Of a DNA stretch of 64,000 nt, positions 10,148-19,321 are shown piece by piece. The translations under genes and the position numbers were made by a program. The DNA comes from Streptomyces violaceusniger (GTDB lineage Bacteria; Actinomycetota; Actinomycetes; Streptomycetales; Streptomycetaceae). The stretch lies in assembly GCA_005405945.1 (NCBI GenBank), contig BJHW01000001.1, forward strand, positions 7,192,001-7,256,000, read 5' to 3'. How positions within the stretch are numbered: the first letter of the stretch is position 1; each line of letters starts with the position of its first letter. Under the pieces are notes generated by a model that ran no database searches, was not told the DNA's origin, and saw nothing but the letters and a program-made list of their open reading frames with translations.

Positions 10148-10999
10148 CTAGAAAAAGCGGGGATCGTCGAAGGCACCGCTCGCCACCAGATAGACGTAGA
10201 AGTCCGCGACGGCGACGCTGATGAGAGAGGCCCAGGCGAGCTGCATGTGGCGCATGTTGAGCTCGCTGACCCAGCCCCAGAGCCGATAGCGCACCGGATG
10301 CCGGGAGAAGTGCTTCAGCCGGCCGCCGACGATGTGGCGGCAGGAGTGGCAGGAGAGGGTGTACGCCCAGATCAGCACGATGTTGACGAGCAGCACCAGG
10401 GTGCCCAGGCCCATGTGGCCCCAGCGGCCGTGCTCGTCCCGGAAGCCGAGCACGGTGTCGTAGGTGAGGATCCCCGCGACGATCACCGCGAAGTAGAAGA
10501 AGTAGCGGTGGATGTTCTGCAGGATCAGCGGGAAGCGGGTCTCGCCGGTGTACTTGGCGCGCGGCTCGGCGACCGCGCAGGCGGGTGGTGAGGCCCAGAA
10601 GCCCCGGTAATACGCCTTGCGGTAGTAGTAGCAGGTGAGCCGGAACCCCAGCGGGAAGATCAGGATCAGCAGCGCCGGGGACAGGCCCCACCACGCGCCG
10701 AAGATCTCCCAGTTGGCGCCGCCCTTCATGGGCACGCAGTTCTGGGCGATGCAGGGCGAGTAGAAGGGGGAGACGTACGGCTCGGCGTAGTAGTCGTCCC
10801 CCGCGAAGGCCCGCCAGGTCGAGTAGACGATGAACGCGAACAGTCCGGCGGCGGTGATGGCGGGGGAGAGCCACCAGCGGTCGCTGCGCAGATGGCGGCC
10901 GGGGATGGCGGCGCGCGAGGGGCTGTGCACGCCGTGCGGGGCCGTGCCGGAGTCTGCGGGGGCGGGCGTGGTGGCTTGGGGGTCGGTGCCTGTGGCCAA
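10148..10999 (-). CDS. sdhC: Succinate dehydrogenase membrane anchor, Sdh1/Rieske-like type
   Basis: Single membrane anchor of 283 residues with about five hydrophobic helices, starting from a TTG at 10999 with GGAG upstream. It matches the actinobacterial Sdh1 anchor type rather than the usual SdhC/SdhD pair. Conserved features are CIAQNCVPMKGG in the first outside loop, CHSCRHIVGGRLKHFSRHP after helix four, and ELNMRHMQLAWASL near the last helix. Mycobacterial Sdh1 has been shown to carry a membrane-embedded Rieske-type [2Fe-2S] centre bound by two Cys and two His. The CHSCRH motif is a plausible ligand source here, which is inference. Confidence 0.88.
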   Translation of the reverse strand: MATGTDPQATTPAPADSGTAPHGVHSPSRAAIPGRHLRSDRWWLSPAITAAGLFAFIVYSTWRAFAGDDYYAEPYVSPFYSPCIAQNCVPMKGGANWEIFGAWWGLSPALLILIFPLGFRLTCYYYRKAYYRGFWASPPACAVAEPRAKYTGETRFPLILQNIHRYFFYFAVIVAGILTYDTVLGFRDEHGRWGHMGLGTLVLLVNIVLIWAYTLSCHSCRHIVGGRLKHFSRHPVRYRLWGWVSELNMRHMQLAWASLISVAVADFYVYLVASGAFDDPRFF

Positions 11000-11074
11000 G
11001 GGGAACTCCGCGGTGGAGTGGTGTGGGGGGACGGTGGGGATGCGCCCCGTGACGGGAGGCGCGCCGGGCCGTCC

Positions 11075-11359
11075 CTAGGGCGCGTGGCGATCGCGCGCGC
11101 CGAGGCCCTCGTCGTCGACGTCCGACCACAGCGCACTGTTGTACGGGGCGTCGGGGACCGGAACCATTTCGGGGCGTGATCGCTCCACGGGAGCCGTCTC
11201 GCGCAGCAGGGCGAGGCTCTCGCGCAGGTGGTCCGCGTCGGTGCGGACCCGGCGTATCTCCAGCCCGCCGGCGCCCACCCGCTGCTCCAGCCGGGAGACG
11301 GAACGGACCAGGTCATCGAGACAGCGTTGGACGGCCGTCAAGTCGTCGTTCAAGGACAT
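11075..11359 (-). CDS. Small coiled-coil protein heading the sdh operon
   Basis: Soluble protein of 94 residues, with an N-terminal amphipathic coiled coil (LTAVQRCLDDLVRSVSRLEQ, then LRESLALLRE) and a polar C-terminus. It has no signal or membrane segment. It lies 75 bases before sdhC on the same strand, so it is probably the first gene of the operon. A small uncharacterised gene is also found at this position in the mycobacterial sdh1 operon, as I recall, suggesting a conserved accessory role in assembly or stability. The function is unknown. Confidence 0.75.
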   Translation of the reverse strand: MSLNDDLTAVQRCLDDLVRSVSRLEQRVGAGGLEIRRVRTDADHLRESLALLRETAPVERSRPEMVPVPDAPYNSALWSDVDDEGLGARDRHAP

Positions 11360-11666
11360 GACTTGCCCTCACTTCCGCGGTTGCGGTTGGCGACGCTCAT
11401 GCGACAGCGAGTGTTACGCGCCACGGTCGTGGTTGTGAAGGGATCTGTCGCGATTGGCGGAGCCACCGGCGGGATTCCGCCGCCGCGCGCCGGGTCGCGC
11501 GCCCGCCGCATTGACCCGGGCGGGTGATCCTTTCCCCTCATGGCCGTCTCCATGGCCGTCTCGACGTGCTGTCCCATGAACCGTCGCTTTGAGTGAGGAG
11601 TATATGCGATCAGCGTCACACTATGCCAAATGCGCATATATCCGTCACCTTGCGGAGGTACGAGCC
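11360..11666. promoter_or_regulatory. Divergent promoter region between the sdh operon and the orphan SBP gene
   Basis: This 307-base gap without genes must hold promoters for both directions. An inverted repeat TATATGCG (11601-11608) / CGCATATA (11633-11640) brackets AT-rich sequence just upstream of the lipoprotein gene and is a candidate operator. GGAGG at 11654-11658 is that gene's ribosome-binding site. Confidence 0.45.
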
Positions 11667-13892
11667 ATGCCCATCACCAAGCGCCGCCGCGCCATGCTGC
11701 TCGCCGCGGGAGTGATGCTGCCGCTGCCCGTACTGACCGGCTGCAGCTCGGACGACGACGACCCGCCGCCGCGCGCCGCCTGGGACATCGCCTCCGCACC
11801 GCGCTCCGGGACCGCCGGCACCGGGACCCTGCGCTGGGCCCTGGACGCGGCGCCCACCACGCTCAACGCCTTCTCGAAGACCGCGGACACGGGCACCCAG
11901 CGGATCGCGGGCGCCGTGCTGCCCTCCCTCTACACCCTCGACGCCCGGGGTCGGCCCCAGCGCAACGGCGACTATCTGACCTCCGCCGACGTCACCTCGA
12001 CCGACCCCAAGCAGGTCGTGGTCTTCAAGCTCAATCCCAAGGCCGTGTGGAGCGACGGGCGCCCGATCGGCGCGGAGGACTTCCAGGCCCAGTGGAAGGC
12101 GCTGCGCGGCACCGACGAGAAGTACGGGACGGCGCGGAACGCCGGATACGACCGGATCGCCAAGGTCGAACCGGGGGACAAGGAGCACGAGGTCAAGGTC
12201 ACCTTCGCCAAGCCGTACACCGACTGGCGCTCGCTGTTCACGCCGCTGTACCCGAAGAGCGTGATGGGTAACCCGGCGGTCTTCACCGCGGCGGCGAGCA
12301 AGGGGCTCGCGGTCGGCGCCGGGCCCTTCATGGTCCGCCGGGTCACGGACTCCGAGGTCACGCTCGTCCGCAACCCCCGCTGGTGGGGCGACCGGGCGCG
12401 GCTGAGCCGGGTGGTCTTCAAGGCGGTCCCGGCCGAGAAACGGGCCGAGGCGCTGATGGCCGGGCGGCTGGACCTGGCCGAGGTGGACCGGACCACCGCC
12501 CGGCGCATCCAGGCCACCGTCCCGGGCAAGCAGGCCGCGGGCGCCAAGCGGGGCTCCTCGGCCCCGGGCAAGGCGGGTGCGCCGGAGGCGTCGGCGGGCG
12601 GGCGGGAGACGTCGACCGGCGGGCGGGAGGCGGCCTCCGGCGGGCGGGAGGCGGCCTCCGGCGGGCGGGACGCGGCCTCCGGCGGGCGGGAGGCGGACGA
12701 GGCGACGCGGACCGGAGCGGCGCGGGAAGCGGCGGGAGCCGAGGGAGCGGCCACCGGCGACGCCGACAAGAACCGCTCACGGACGACTCGGGCGCTGAGC
12801 AGGTTCACCCTGCGCAAGGCCCTGGACCCGGCGTACACCCAGCTCGCCCTCAACGGCACCAAGGGCCCGCTCGCCGATGAGCGGGTGCGCCGCGCGGTGG
12901 CCCGCGCGATCGACCGGAAGGCCCTGGCCAAGATGGTGCTCAAGCCGATGGGGCTGCCGTCCGAACCGCTCGGCAACCATCTGCTGATGGCGGGCCAGCC
13001 GGGCTACAAGGACCACAGCGGCGCCCTCGGCGACCCGGACACCAACGCCGCGCAGTCGCTGCTCGCCGACGCGGGCTGGCGGGCGGGCGGCACCGGCCGG
13101 CAGAAGGCGCTGGACGGCAAGACGGACGACCGGGGCAGGCGGCAGAGCGACCCGACCGCCACCGCGACCGAGAGCGCCACGGACGCGGCCACGGGCGCGG
13201 CCACCGACAGCGCCACGGACTCCGACACCGACAGCGCCTCCGGAACCGCGTCCGGAACCGCCTCGGGCACCGCGTCCCCCACCGCGTCCGAGAGCGCCTC
13301 CGGTGCCTCTCCCGCGGCCGGTGACGCCGGGCGGTCCGGACGGCTCCGGGAGACGGCGGTCGTACGGAAGAAGGGTCGGCCGCTGGTGCTGCGCTTCTTC
13401 CTCCCCGACGACCGGACCGCCGCCCAGCTGGGCACGGTCGGCGAGCGCATCGCGCGGATGCTGGAGAAGATCGGCGTCCGGACCGAGATCACCAAGGTCT
13501 CCGGCGAGAGCTACTTCCGGGACCACATCGCCACCGGCGACTACGACCTGGCCCTGTACTCCTGGCCCGCCTCCGCCTACCCGGCCACCGACGCCCGTCC
13601 CATCTACGCCAAGCCGCAGCCCGCCGCCGACGGCTCCCTGGTGGTCGAGCAGAACTACACCCGGGTGGGCACCGACCAGATCGACCAGCTCTTCGACCAG
13701 GCGCTCTCCGAGCTGGACGGCGGCGCCTCGCGCTCCTTGGTCAGCCGGGCGGACGCCCGGATCTGGGCGGCGGCCGGATCGATTCCGCTTTACCAGCGAC
13801 CTCAGCTGATCGCGATGCGCAAGGGCTTGGTCAACGCGGGCGCCTTCGGCTTCGCGACCCCCCGCTACCAGGACATCGGCTTCCGCCGCTAG
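11667..13892 (+). CDS. Orphan ABC transporter substrate-binding lipoprotein, family 5 (peptide)
   Basis: Exported lipoprotein of 741 residues. A KRRR n-region and hydrophobic stretch end in a lipobox (VLTG-C) at about residue 22. The SBP family 5 fold follows: GTLRWALDAAPTTLNAF, WSDGRPIGAEDFQAQWKAL, GAGPFMVRRV and VRRAVARAIDRKALAKMV. It is unusually long because of two low-complexity insertions: residues about 290-380 (repeats of AASGGRE) and about 495-560 (Thr/Ser/Ala/Asp-rich). No permease or ATPase gene accompanies it, so it must share a transporter or act as a peptide sensor. I chose the ATG at 11667, which has GGAGG eight bases upstream. Confidence 0.88.
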   Translation: MPITKRRRAMLLAAGVMLPLPVLTGCSSDDDDPPPRAAWDIASAPRSGTAGTGTLRWALDAAPTTLNAFSKTADTGTQRIAGAVLPSLYTLDARGRPQRNGDYLTSADVTSTDPKQVVVFKLNPKAVWSDGRPIGAEDFQAQWKALRGTDEKYGTARNAGYDRIAKVEPGDKEHEVKVTFAKPYTDWRSLFTPLYPKSVMGNPAVFTAAASKGLAVGAGPFMVRRVTDSEVTLVRNPRWWGDRARLSRVVFKAVPAEKRAEALMAGRLDLAEVDRTTARRIQATVPGKQAAGAKRGSSAPGKAGAPEASAGGRETSTGGREAASGGREAASGGRDAASGGREADEATRTGAAREAAGAEGAATGDADKNRSRTTRALSRFTLRKALDPAYTQLALNGTKGPLADERVRRAVARAIDRKALAKMVLKPMGLPSEPLGNHLLMAGQPGYKDHSGALGDPDTNAAQSLLADAGWRAGGTGRQKALDGKTDDRGRRQSDPTATATESATDAATGAATDSATDSDTDSASGTASGTASGTASPTASESASGASPAAGDAGRSGRLRETAVVRKKGRPLVLRFFLPDDRTAAQLGTVGERIARMLEKIGVRTEITKVSGESYFRDHIATGDYDLALYSWPASAYPATDARPIYAKPQPAADGSLVVEQNYTRVGTDQIDQLFDQALSELDGGASRSLVSRADARIWAAAGSIPLYQRPQLIAMRKGLVNAGAFGFATPRYQDIGFRR

Positions 13893-13924
13893 GCCGCGCC
13901 CGACGGCCGGCGACGCCTACGGCG

Positions 13925-14000
13925 GGCCTCCCCCACCCCGCCCCTCCCCGAAACCGGGGCTCCGCCCCAGACCCCGGCCCGGGGCTCCGCCCCAGACCCT
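13925..14000. repeat. Dispersed GC-rich intergenic repeat, left part
   Basis: It contains CCCGCCCCTCCCCGAAACCG followed by two copies of GGGGCTCCGCCCCAGACCC. The same words recur at about 7300, 31990 and 62090-62540. It forms strong hairpins and also lies downstream of the lipoprotein gene, where it may terminate transcription. Confidence 0.65.
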
Positions 14001-14413
14001 GGGCGGGGGTGTGCCTCAGGTCCCGGGCGGGGGTGTGCCCCTGGTCCCGGGCGGGGGGTGTGCTCCTGGTTCCGGGCGGGGGGTGTGCTCCTGGTTCCGG
14101 GCGGGGGGTGTGCCCCTGGTCCCGGGCGGGGGTGTGCTCCTGGTTCCGGGCGGGGGGTGTGCTCCTGGCCCTGGGCGGGGGGTGTGCTCCTGGTTCCGGG
14201 CGGGGGGTGTGCTCCTGGCCCTGGGCGGGGGTGTGCTCCTGGCCCTGGGCGGGGGTGTGCTCCTGGTTCCGGGCGGGGGTGTGCTCCTGGCCCTGGGCGG
14301 GGGGTGTGCTCCTGGTTCCGGGCGGGGGTGTGCTCCTGGTCCTGGGCGGGGGGTGTGCTCCTGGTCCCGGGCGGGGCTGCGCCCCTGGCCCCGGGCGGGG
14401 CTGCGCCCCTGAC
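14001..14413 (+). repeat. G-rich minisatellite, about 17 copies of a 24-25 bp unit
   Basis: The unit reads GGGCGGGGG(G)TGTGCTCCTGG followed by TTCC, CCCT or TCCC. Copies differ mainly by five or six Gs in the run and by three interchangeable tails. All reading frames stay open across it, which creates long spurious ORFs. Decayed copies continue to about 14540. The plus strand has several G-runs per unit, so G-quadruplex formation is likely. Confidence 0.9.
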
Positions 14414-14696
14414 CCTGGATCGGTGTGTGCCCCAAGCCCCGGGCCGGGGGCACGTGCCAGGCTCCGGGCTGGGGCTCCTGATCCCGGATCGGACCCAGGC
14501 CCCCGGGCCGGGGGTGCGTCCCTGATCCCGGGCCGGGGCCGCGCCCCACGCTCCGGGCCGGGGCCGCGCCCCAGGTCTCCGAACCGGTGCCCTGCTCCGG
14601 GCCCCAGACCAAGGCTTCGTCTCAGGACCCCCTGGCCCCGGGCTGGGGGTGCCCCTTCCCTCCGGTCCGGGCTCTGCCCCGGGCCGCGGACCCGTG

Positions 14697-14790
14697 CTTC
14701 GCCCCTTCCCGCGGCATCGATATGCGGCCCCGCTGCGCAGCGGGGTCCAGGGGCGGAGCCCTTGGTATCGGGAAGGGGCGGGGATGGGGA
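14697..14790. repeat. Dispersed GC-rich intergenic repeat, right part
   Basis: It contains CCCCTTCCCGCGGCATCGAT, ATGCGGCCCCGCTGCGCAGC, GGGGTCCAGGGGCGGAGCCC and GGGAAGGGGCGGGG. The same set recurs at about 32040, 46310, 58290 and 62420-62550. The two ends pair with each other (CCCCTTCCCG with CGGGAAGGGG). Confidence 0.75.
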
Positions 14791-15003
14791 AAGATCCGTC
14801 CGCAGGCGCAGCCGCCCGCAGTGCCGCCGGGCGCGGCGATCGGCGCAGGACAGGCCGCGGGAGGGGCCACGAGACGGGCTGCGGCATTCGTCCTCGCGCC
14901 GTCCCCGTACCATGGGGGTGAGGCCGAGGCGTGATCAGCCCGGCGGAAGGCGCGCCGCCCAAGGAGCGCGCCGCCACCCAACAACCGGGAGAAGCGCGCT
15001 TTC

Positions 15004-16899
15004 ATGCCCACGCGCCACGACATTCGTAACGTCGCCATCGTCGCCCACGTCGACCACGGTAAGACGACCCTCGTCGACGCCATGCTCAAGCAGGCGGGCG
15101 CGTTCGCCGCCCACCAGCAGGTGGACGACCGGGTCATGGACTCCAACGACCTGGAGCGCGAGAAGGGCATCACCATTCTCGCGAAGAACACCGCCGTGAA
15201 GTACCACCCGGCGGACGGCGGCGACCCCGTCACCATCAACATCATCGACACCCCCGGCCACGCCGACTTCGGCGGTGAGGTCGAGCGCGGTCTGTCCATG
15301 GTCGACGCGGTGGTCCTGCTGGTGGACGCCTCCGAGGGCCCGCTGCCGCAGACCCGCTTCGTGCTGCGCAAGGCGCTCCAGGCCAAGCTGCCGGTGATCC
15401 TGTGCATCAACAAGACGGACCGCCCGGACTCCCGGATCGACGAGGTCGTCAACGAGGCGTACGACCTCTTCCTGGACCTGGACGCGACCGAGGAGCAGAT
15501 CGAGTTCCCGATCGTCTACGCCTGCGCCCGTGACGGCGTGGCCTCGCTGACCAAGCCGGAGGACGGCACCGTCCCGGCCGACAGCGACAGCCTCCAGCCG
15601 TTCTTCTCCACCCTGCTGGAGACCGTCCCGGCCCCCGAGTACGACGCGACCGCGCCGCTCCAGGCCCACGTCACCAACCTGGACGCGGACAACTTCCTCG
15701 GCCGTATCGCGCTGCTCCGGGTCGAGCAGGGCGAGCTGAAGAAGGGGCAGACGGTCGCGTGGATCAAGCGCGACGGCACCATCTCCAACGTCCGGATCAC
15801 CGAGCTGCTGATGACCGAGGCCCTGACCCGCAAGCCCGCCGAGGTGGCGGGCCCCGGTGACATCTGCGCGGTCGCGGGCATCCCGGACATCATGATCGGC
15901 GAGACCCTGGCAGACCCGGAGAACCCGGTCGCGCTGCCGCTGATCACCGTCGACGAGCCCGCGATCTCGATGACCATCGGCACCAACACCTCCCCGCTGG
16001 TCGGCCGCGGCCCCGGCGGCAAGGGCGCCGACAAGTCCGCCGTGAAGGACCGCAAGGTCACCGCGCGGCTGGTCAAGGACCGGCTCGAGCGAGAGCTGAT
16101 CGGTAACGTCTCGCTGCGCGTGCTGCCCACCGACCGCCCGGACGCATGGGAGGTGCAGGGCCGCGGCGAGCTGGCGCTGGCGATCCTGGTGGAGACCATG
16201 CGCCGGGAGGGCTTCGAGCTCACCGTCGGCAAGCCGCAGGTGGTCACCCGTGAGGTCGACGGCAAGGTCCACGAGCCGATCGAGCGCATCACCATCGATG
16301 TGCCCGAGGAGCACATGGGTGCGGTCACCCAGCTCATGGGCACCCGCAAGGGCCGGATGGACAACATGTCCAACCACGGCTCCGGTTGGGTCCGCATGGA
16401 GTTCATCGTCCCCTCCCGCGGTCTGATCGGCTTCCGCACCGAGTTCCTGACCGCGACCCGCGGCACCGGTATCGCCCACTCCATCCACGAGGGCCACGAG
16501 CCGTGGTTCGGCGAGCTGAAGACCCGTAACAACGGCTCGCTGGTGGCCGACCGCTCGGGCGCGGTGACCGCCTTCGCGATGACCAACCTCCAGGAGCGCG
16601 GGGTGCTGTTCGTCTCGCCGGGCACCGAGGTGTACGAGGGCATGATCGTCGGCGAGAACTCCCGCTCCGACGACATGGACGTCAACATCACCAAGGAGAA
16701 GAAGCTCACCAACATGCGGTCCTCCACCGCGGATGTGACCGAGTCTCTGGTCCCGCCGCGGCTGCTCTCGCTCGAGCAGTCCCTGGAGTTCTGCCGCGAC
16801 GACGAGTGCGTCGAGGTGACGCCGGAGACGGTGCGGATCCGCAAGGTGGTGCTGGACCAGAAGGAGCGCGCCCGCACCGCCGCCCGCGCCAAGCGCTGA
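15004..16899 (+). CDS. typA: Translational GTPase TypA/BipA
   Basis: Ribosome-binding GTPase of 631 residues. The G domain (1-200) has a P-loop AHVDHGKTTL (G1), the REKGITI region (G2/switch I), DTPGHADFGGEVERG (G3) and NKTDRPDSR (G4). Elongation-factor domains II, III and V follow, and a BipA-specific C-terminus (about 480-600) contains RGTGIAHSIHEGHEP and NMRSSTADV. Lengths and motifs match TypA throughout. The family assists 50S ribosome assembly and stress adaptation. GGGAGAAG precedes the ATG. It is transcribed alone, between the repeat array and a hairpin terminator at 17121. Confidence 0.96.
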   Translation: MPTRHDIRNVAIVAHVDHGKTTLVDAMLKQAGAFAAHQQVDDRVMDSNDLEREKGITILAKNTAVKYHPADGGDPVTINIIDTPGHADFGGEVERGLSMVDAVVLLVDASEGPLPQTRFVLRKALQAKLPVILCINKTDRPDSRIDEVVNEAYDLFLDLDATEEQIEFPIVYACARDGVASLTKPEDGTVPADSDSLQPFFSTLLETVPAPEYDATAPLQAHVTNLDADNFLGRIALLRVEQGELKKGQTVAWIKRDGTISNVRITELLMTEALTRKPAEVAGPGDICAVAGIPDIMIGETLADPENPVALPLITVDEPAISMTIGTNTSPLVGRGPGGKGADKSAVKDRKVTARLVKDRLERELIGNVSLRVLPTDRPDAWEVQGRGELALAILVETMRREGFELTVGKPQVVTREVDGKVHEPIERITIDVPEEHMGAVTQLMGTRKGRMDNMSNHGSGWVRMEFIVPSRGLIGFRTEFLTATRGTGIAHSIHEGHEPWFGELKTRNNGSLVADRSGAVTAFAMTNLQERGVLFVSPGTEVYEGMIVGENSRSDDMDVNITKEKKLTNMRSSTADVTESLVPPRLLSLEQSLEFCRDDECVEVTPETVRIRKVVLDQKERARTAARAKR

Positions 16900-17011
16900 C
16901 GCGCCCGCACGGGGCGCGGGCCCGCCCGGGCGCGGGGCGCTGAGGCTCGCGCCCGGGCGCCGAGCGCTGACGCTCACCTCAGGGCGCCGGGCGCCGGGGC
17001 CCGCTCCGGAC

Positions 17012-17088
17012 GCCGATGCGCACCACCGCGCCGATGCGCACCACCGCACCATCGCGCCGATGCGCACCACCGCGCCGATCACGGAGCG
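17012..17088 (+). repeat. Short tandem repeat GCCGATGCGCACCACCGC
   Basis: Three copies of an 18-base unit (the middle one followed by seven extra bases) lie downstream of typA. No function is apparent. Confidence 0.75.
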
Positions 17089-17120
17089 TAGGCGCCCCAC
17101 CGTGCCTCGGTGAGCTGCCC

Positions 17121-17162
17121 ACGGCCCGGATCCACCGCCTCCGCGGCGGCGGTCCGGGCCGT
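17121..17162 (+). terminator. Hairpin terminator after typA
   Basis: ACGGCCCGGA (17121-17130) pairs with TCCGGGCCGT (17153-17162), with partial pairing of the bases between. There is no clear T run, as is usual in Streptomyces. Confidence 0.7.
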
Positions 17163-17199
17163 TGCCATGTCAGCAACGTGCCAGTCAAGCGGTTATCCG

Positions 17200-17528
17200 G
17201 ATCTCCCTGTCCGAATATCGGCGTCCGAGCTCCGCATGATGTGTTAACAGTCCGTTTCGCGTGTGTCTGTCTGGGGCAGTTTTGTCCGGATTTCAAAGCT
17301 CCGCGCGTAGATGCTGTGACCAAAGCGAGACCCATAAGGTGTGGTTTAAGGGCCGGACGTGCTCAATCATGGGGTCCATTGAGCTCGGGTCAATGGGTCA
17401 CACGCTGTGGGGAGCGCGGACCTACGAGCGCATCTGGGGGGTTCCGGTCCCTTTCGCTGTCAGGGGTGTCAGCGTGTCTCCGGGCGCCCCCTCTCGTAGT
17501 GACAGTGGACTCCTGAGGAGGCAAACCC
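17200..17528 (+). promoter_or_regulatory. Promoter/leader region of the first peptide importer
   Basis: AT-richer gap upstream of the importer. GTGTTAAC (17241-17248), GTTTC and then TTTTGTCC (17280-17287) occur in order. A very similar series (TGTGTTAAC, GTTTC, TTTGTCC) lies upstream of the third importer on the minus strand at 44775-44735. GAGGAGG at about 17514-17520 is the ribosome-binding site of the lipoprotein gene. Confidence 0.4.
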
Positions 17529-19172
17529 ATGCGCGGTGCCAAGAGCGCCAAGTGGGTCGCGTTGGCGGCGGTCGTGGCGCTGGCCGCGACCGCCTGCGGT
17601 GGCAACGACAGCGACAGCGGCAGCAATGACATGAACAAGGGCACGGCGGACCCGAATGGGATACTCACCGCCCAGCTGAGCGAGCCGCAGAACCCGCTGC
17701 AGCCGGCGAACGCCAAGGAGAGCCAGGGCAGCCGGGTGCTCCGCACGATCTTCTCGGGTCTGGTGGACTACGAGCCGGGCACCGGCAAGCTGGTGTACGT
17801 CAACGCCGAGTCCGTCACCCCCAACAAGGACTCCTCCGTCTGGACCGTCAAGCTCAAGCCGGGCTGGAAGTTCCACAACGGCGAGACCGTGACCGCCAAG
17901 TCCTACGTGGACTCCTGGAACTGGTCGGCGAACGTCACGAACAACCAGACCAACTCCAGCTGGTTCCAGGACATCAAGGGCTACTCCGACGTCCACCCGG
18001 ACAAGGGCAAGCCCAAGTCCGACAAGATGTCCGGCCTGAAGGTCGTCAACGACAACGAGTTCAAGATCGAGCTCAACAGCTCGGTCTCGTACTTCGCCTA
18101 CAAGCTGGGCTACGACGTGTGGGCCCCGCTGCCCACGGGCTTCTTCAAGGACCCCAAGGCCTTCGGTGAGAAGCCGGTCGGCAACGGTCCCTACAAGTTC
18201 GTCTCCTGGGACCACAAGAAGATGATCAAGGTCCGCAAGTTCGACGGCTACAAGGGCCCGAACAAGGCCAAGAACGGCGGCATCGACTTCAAGAACTACA
18301 CCACCGCCGACGCCGCCTACTCGGACCTGCGCTCCAACAACCTCGACTGGATCGAGCAGGTCCCGACCACCGCGCTGACCAACTACAAGTCCGACCTGGG
18401 CAAGCGCGCGATCGACGAGGAGTACTCGGCGGTCCAGTCGATCGTCCCGGCCTTCTACACCAAGCAGTTCAAGGACATCGACCCCAAGGTCATCCAGGGT
18501 CTGTCCATGGCGATCGACCGCGACACGATCACCAAGACCGTGCTCCACGGCTCCCGCACCCCGGCCGACAGCTATGTCGCCCGCGGCGTGCTCGGCTACA
18601 AGGCCGGCGCGCTCAAGGAGCAGGTCACCTACGACCCGGCCAAGGCCAAGGCGCTCATCAAGGAGGGCGGCGGGGTCCCGGGCAACAAGATCTCGATCCA
18701 GTACAACGCCGACCAGGACCACAAGCCCTGGGTGGACGCGGTCTGCAACAGCATCCGCAAGGCCACCGGCGTCGACTGCGTCGGCGACTCCAAGCCCGAC
18801 TTCCAGGCCGACCTGAACGCGCGTGACAAGCACCAGGTCAAGTCCATGTACCGCGGTGGCTGGGTGCTCGACTACCCGGTCAACTCGAACTTCATGAGGG
18901 ACCTCTACGGCTCCAAGGCGGCCGGTAACACCAGCGGTTACGCCAACAAGGAGTTCGACGAGCTCGCCAACAAGGCCGACAAGGCCGCCACCCTCGACGA
19001 GACCGTGAAGCTCTACCAGCAGGCGGAGCAGGTCCTCGCGAAGGACATGCCGGCGATCCCGCTGTGGTTCTACAAGGTCAACAGCGGCCAGTCCAACAAG
19101 GTCCTGGGGAAGATCCCCTACGGCCAGGACGGCGACCCCATCTTCACCGACGTCCAGGTGAAGAAGAAGTAA
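17529..19172 (+). CDS. Oligopeptide ABC transporter substrate-binding lipoprotein (cluster 1)
   Basis: Exported lipoprotein of 547 residues. The signal peptide (MRGAKSAKW, then a hydrophobic stretch) ends in a lipobox AATA-C at about residue 23. The family 5 solute-binding fold follows, with EPQNPLQPANAKESQG, WKFHNGETVTAKSYVDSWNW, GNGPYKFVSWDH and GLSMAIDRDTITKTVLHGSR. It captures peptides outside the membrane for the four transporter genes that follow on the same strand. Its closest relative in the window is the cluster 2 protein, with matching motifs along the whole length. It is followed by a 150-base gap before the permease gene. Confidence 0.92.
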   Translation: MRGAKSAKWVALAAVVALAATACGGNDSDSGSNDMNKGTADPNGILTAQLSEPQNPLQPANAKESQGSRVLRTIFSGLVDYEPGTGKLVYVNAESVTPNKDSSVWTVKLKPGWKFHNGETVTAKSYVDSWNWSANVTNNQTNSSWFQDIKGYSDVHPDKGKPKSDKMSGLKVVNDNEFKIELNSSVSYFAYKLGYDVWAPLPTGFFKDPKAFGEKPVGNGPYKFVSWDHKKMIKVRKFDGYKGPNKAKNGGIDFKNYTTADAAYSDLRSNNLDWIEQVPTTALTNYKSDLGKRAIDEEYSAVQSIVPAFYTKQFKDIDPKVIQGLSMAIDRDTITKTVLHGSRTPADSYVARGVLGYKAGALKEQVTYDPAKAKALIKEGGGVPGNKISIQYNADQDHKPWVDAVCNSIRKATGVDCVGDSKPDFQADLNARDKHQVKSMYRGGWVLDYPVNSNFMRDLYGSKAAGNTSGYANKEFDELANKADKAATLDETVKLYQQAEQVLAKDMPAIPLWFYKVNSGQSNKVLGKIPYGQDGDPIFTDVQVKKK

Positions 19173-19321
19173 TCAACGGGACCGCCGGCCGGTGCCCGCC
19201 GCTCCTCCCACCGGGGAGCGGCGGCACCGGCCCGCAGGCGTGAGGCCCGCAGCTCATCCCCCCACCCGCGTGGCGCAGACGAGACGTGGCCTCCGCCGCC
19301 CCCCAACGGCATGGAGGCATG

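Noticed and set aside
14001..14413. CRISPR array
   Set aside because: Units are contiguous with no unique spacers, and no cas genes are present.
13831..15199. Several long overlapping ORFs on both strands across 13831-15199
   Set aside because: They are a by-product of the 24-25 bp G-rich tandem array, which keeps all frames open. The predicted proteins are simple repeats with no start signal.
16900..17528. An open frame downstream of typA (17016-17516)
   Set aside because: No ribosome-binding site and no family-like sequence. It spans a terminator hairpin and the importer promoter.
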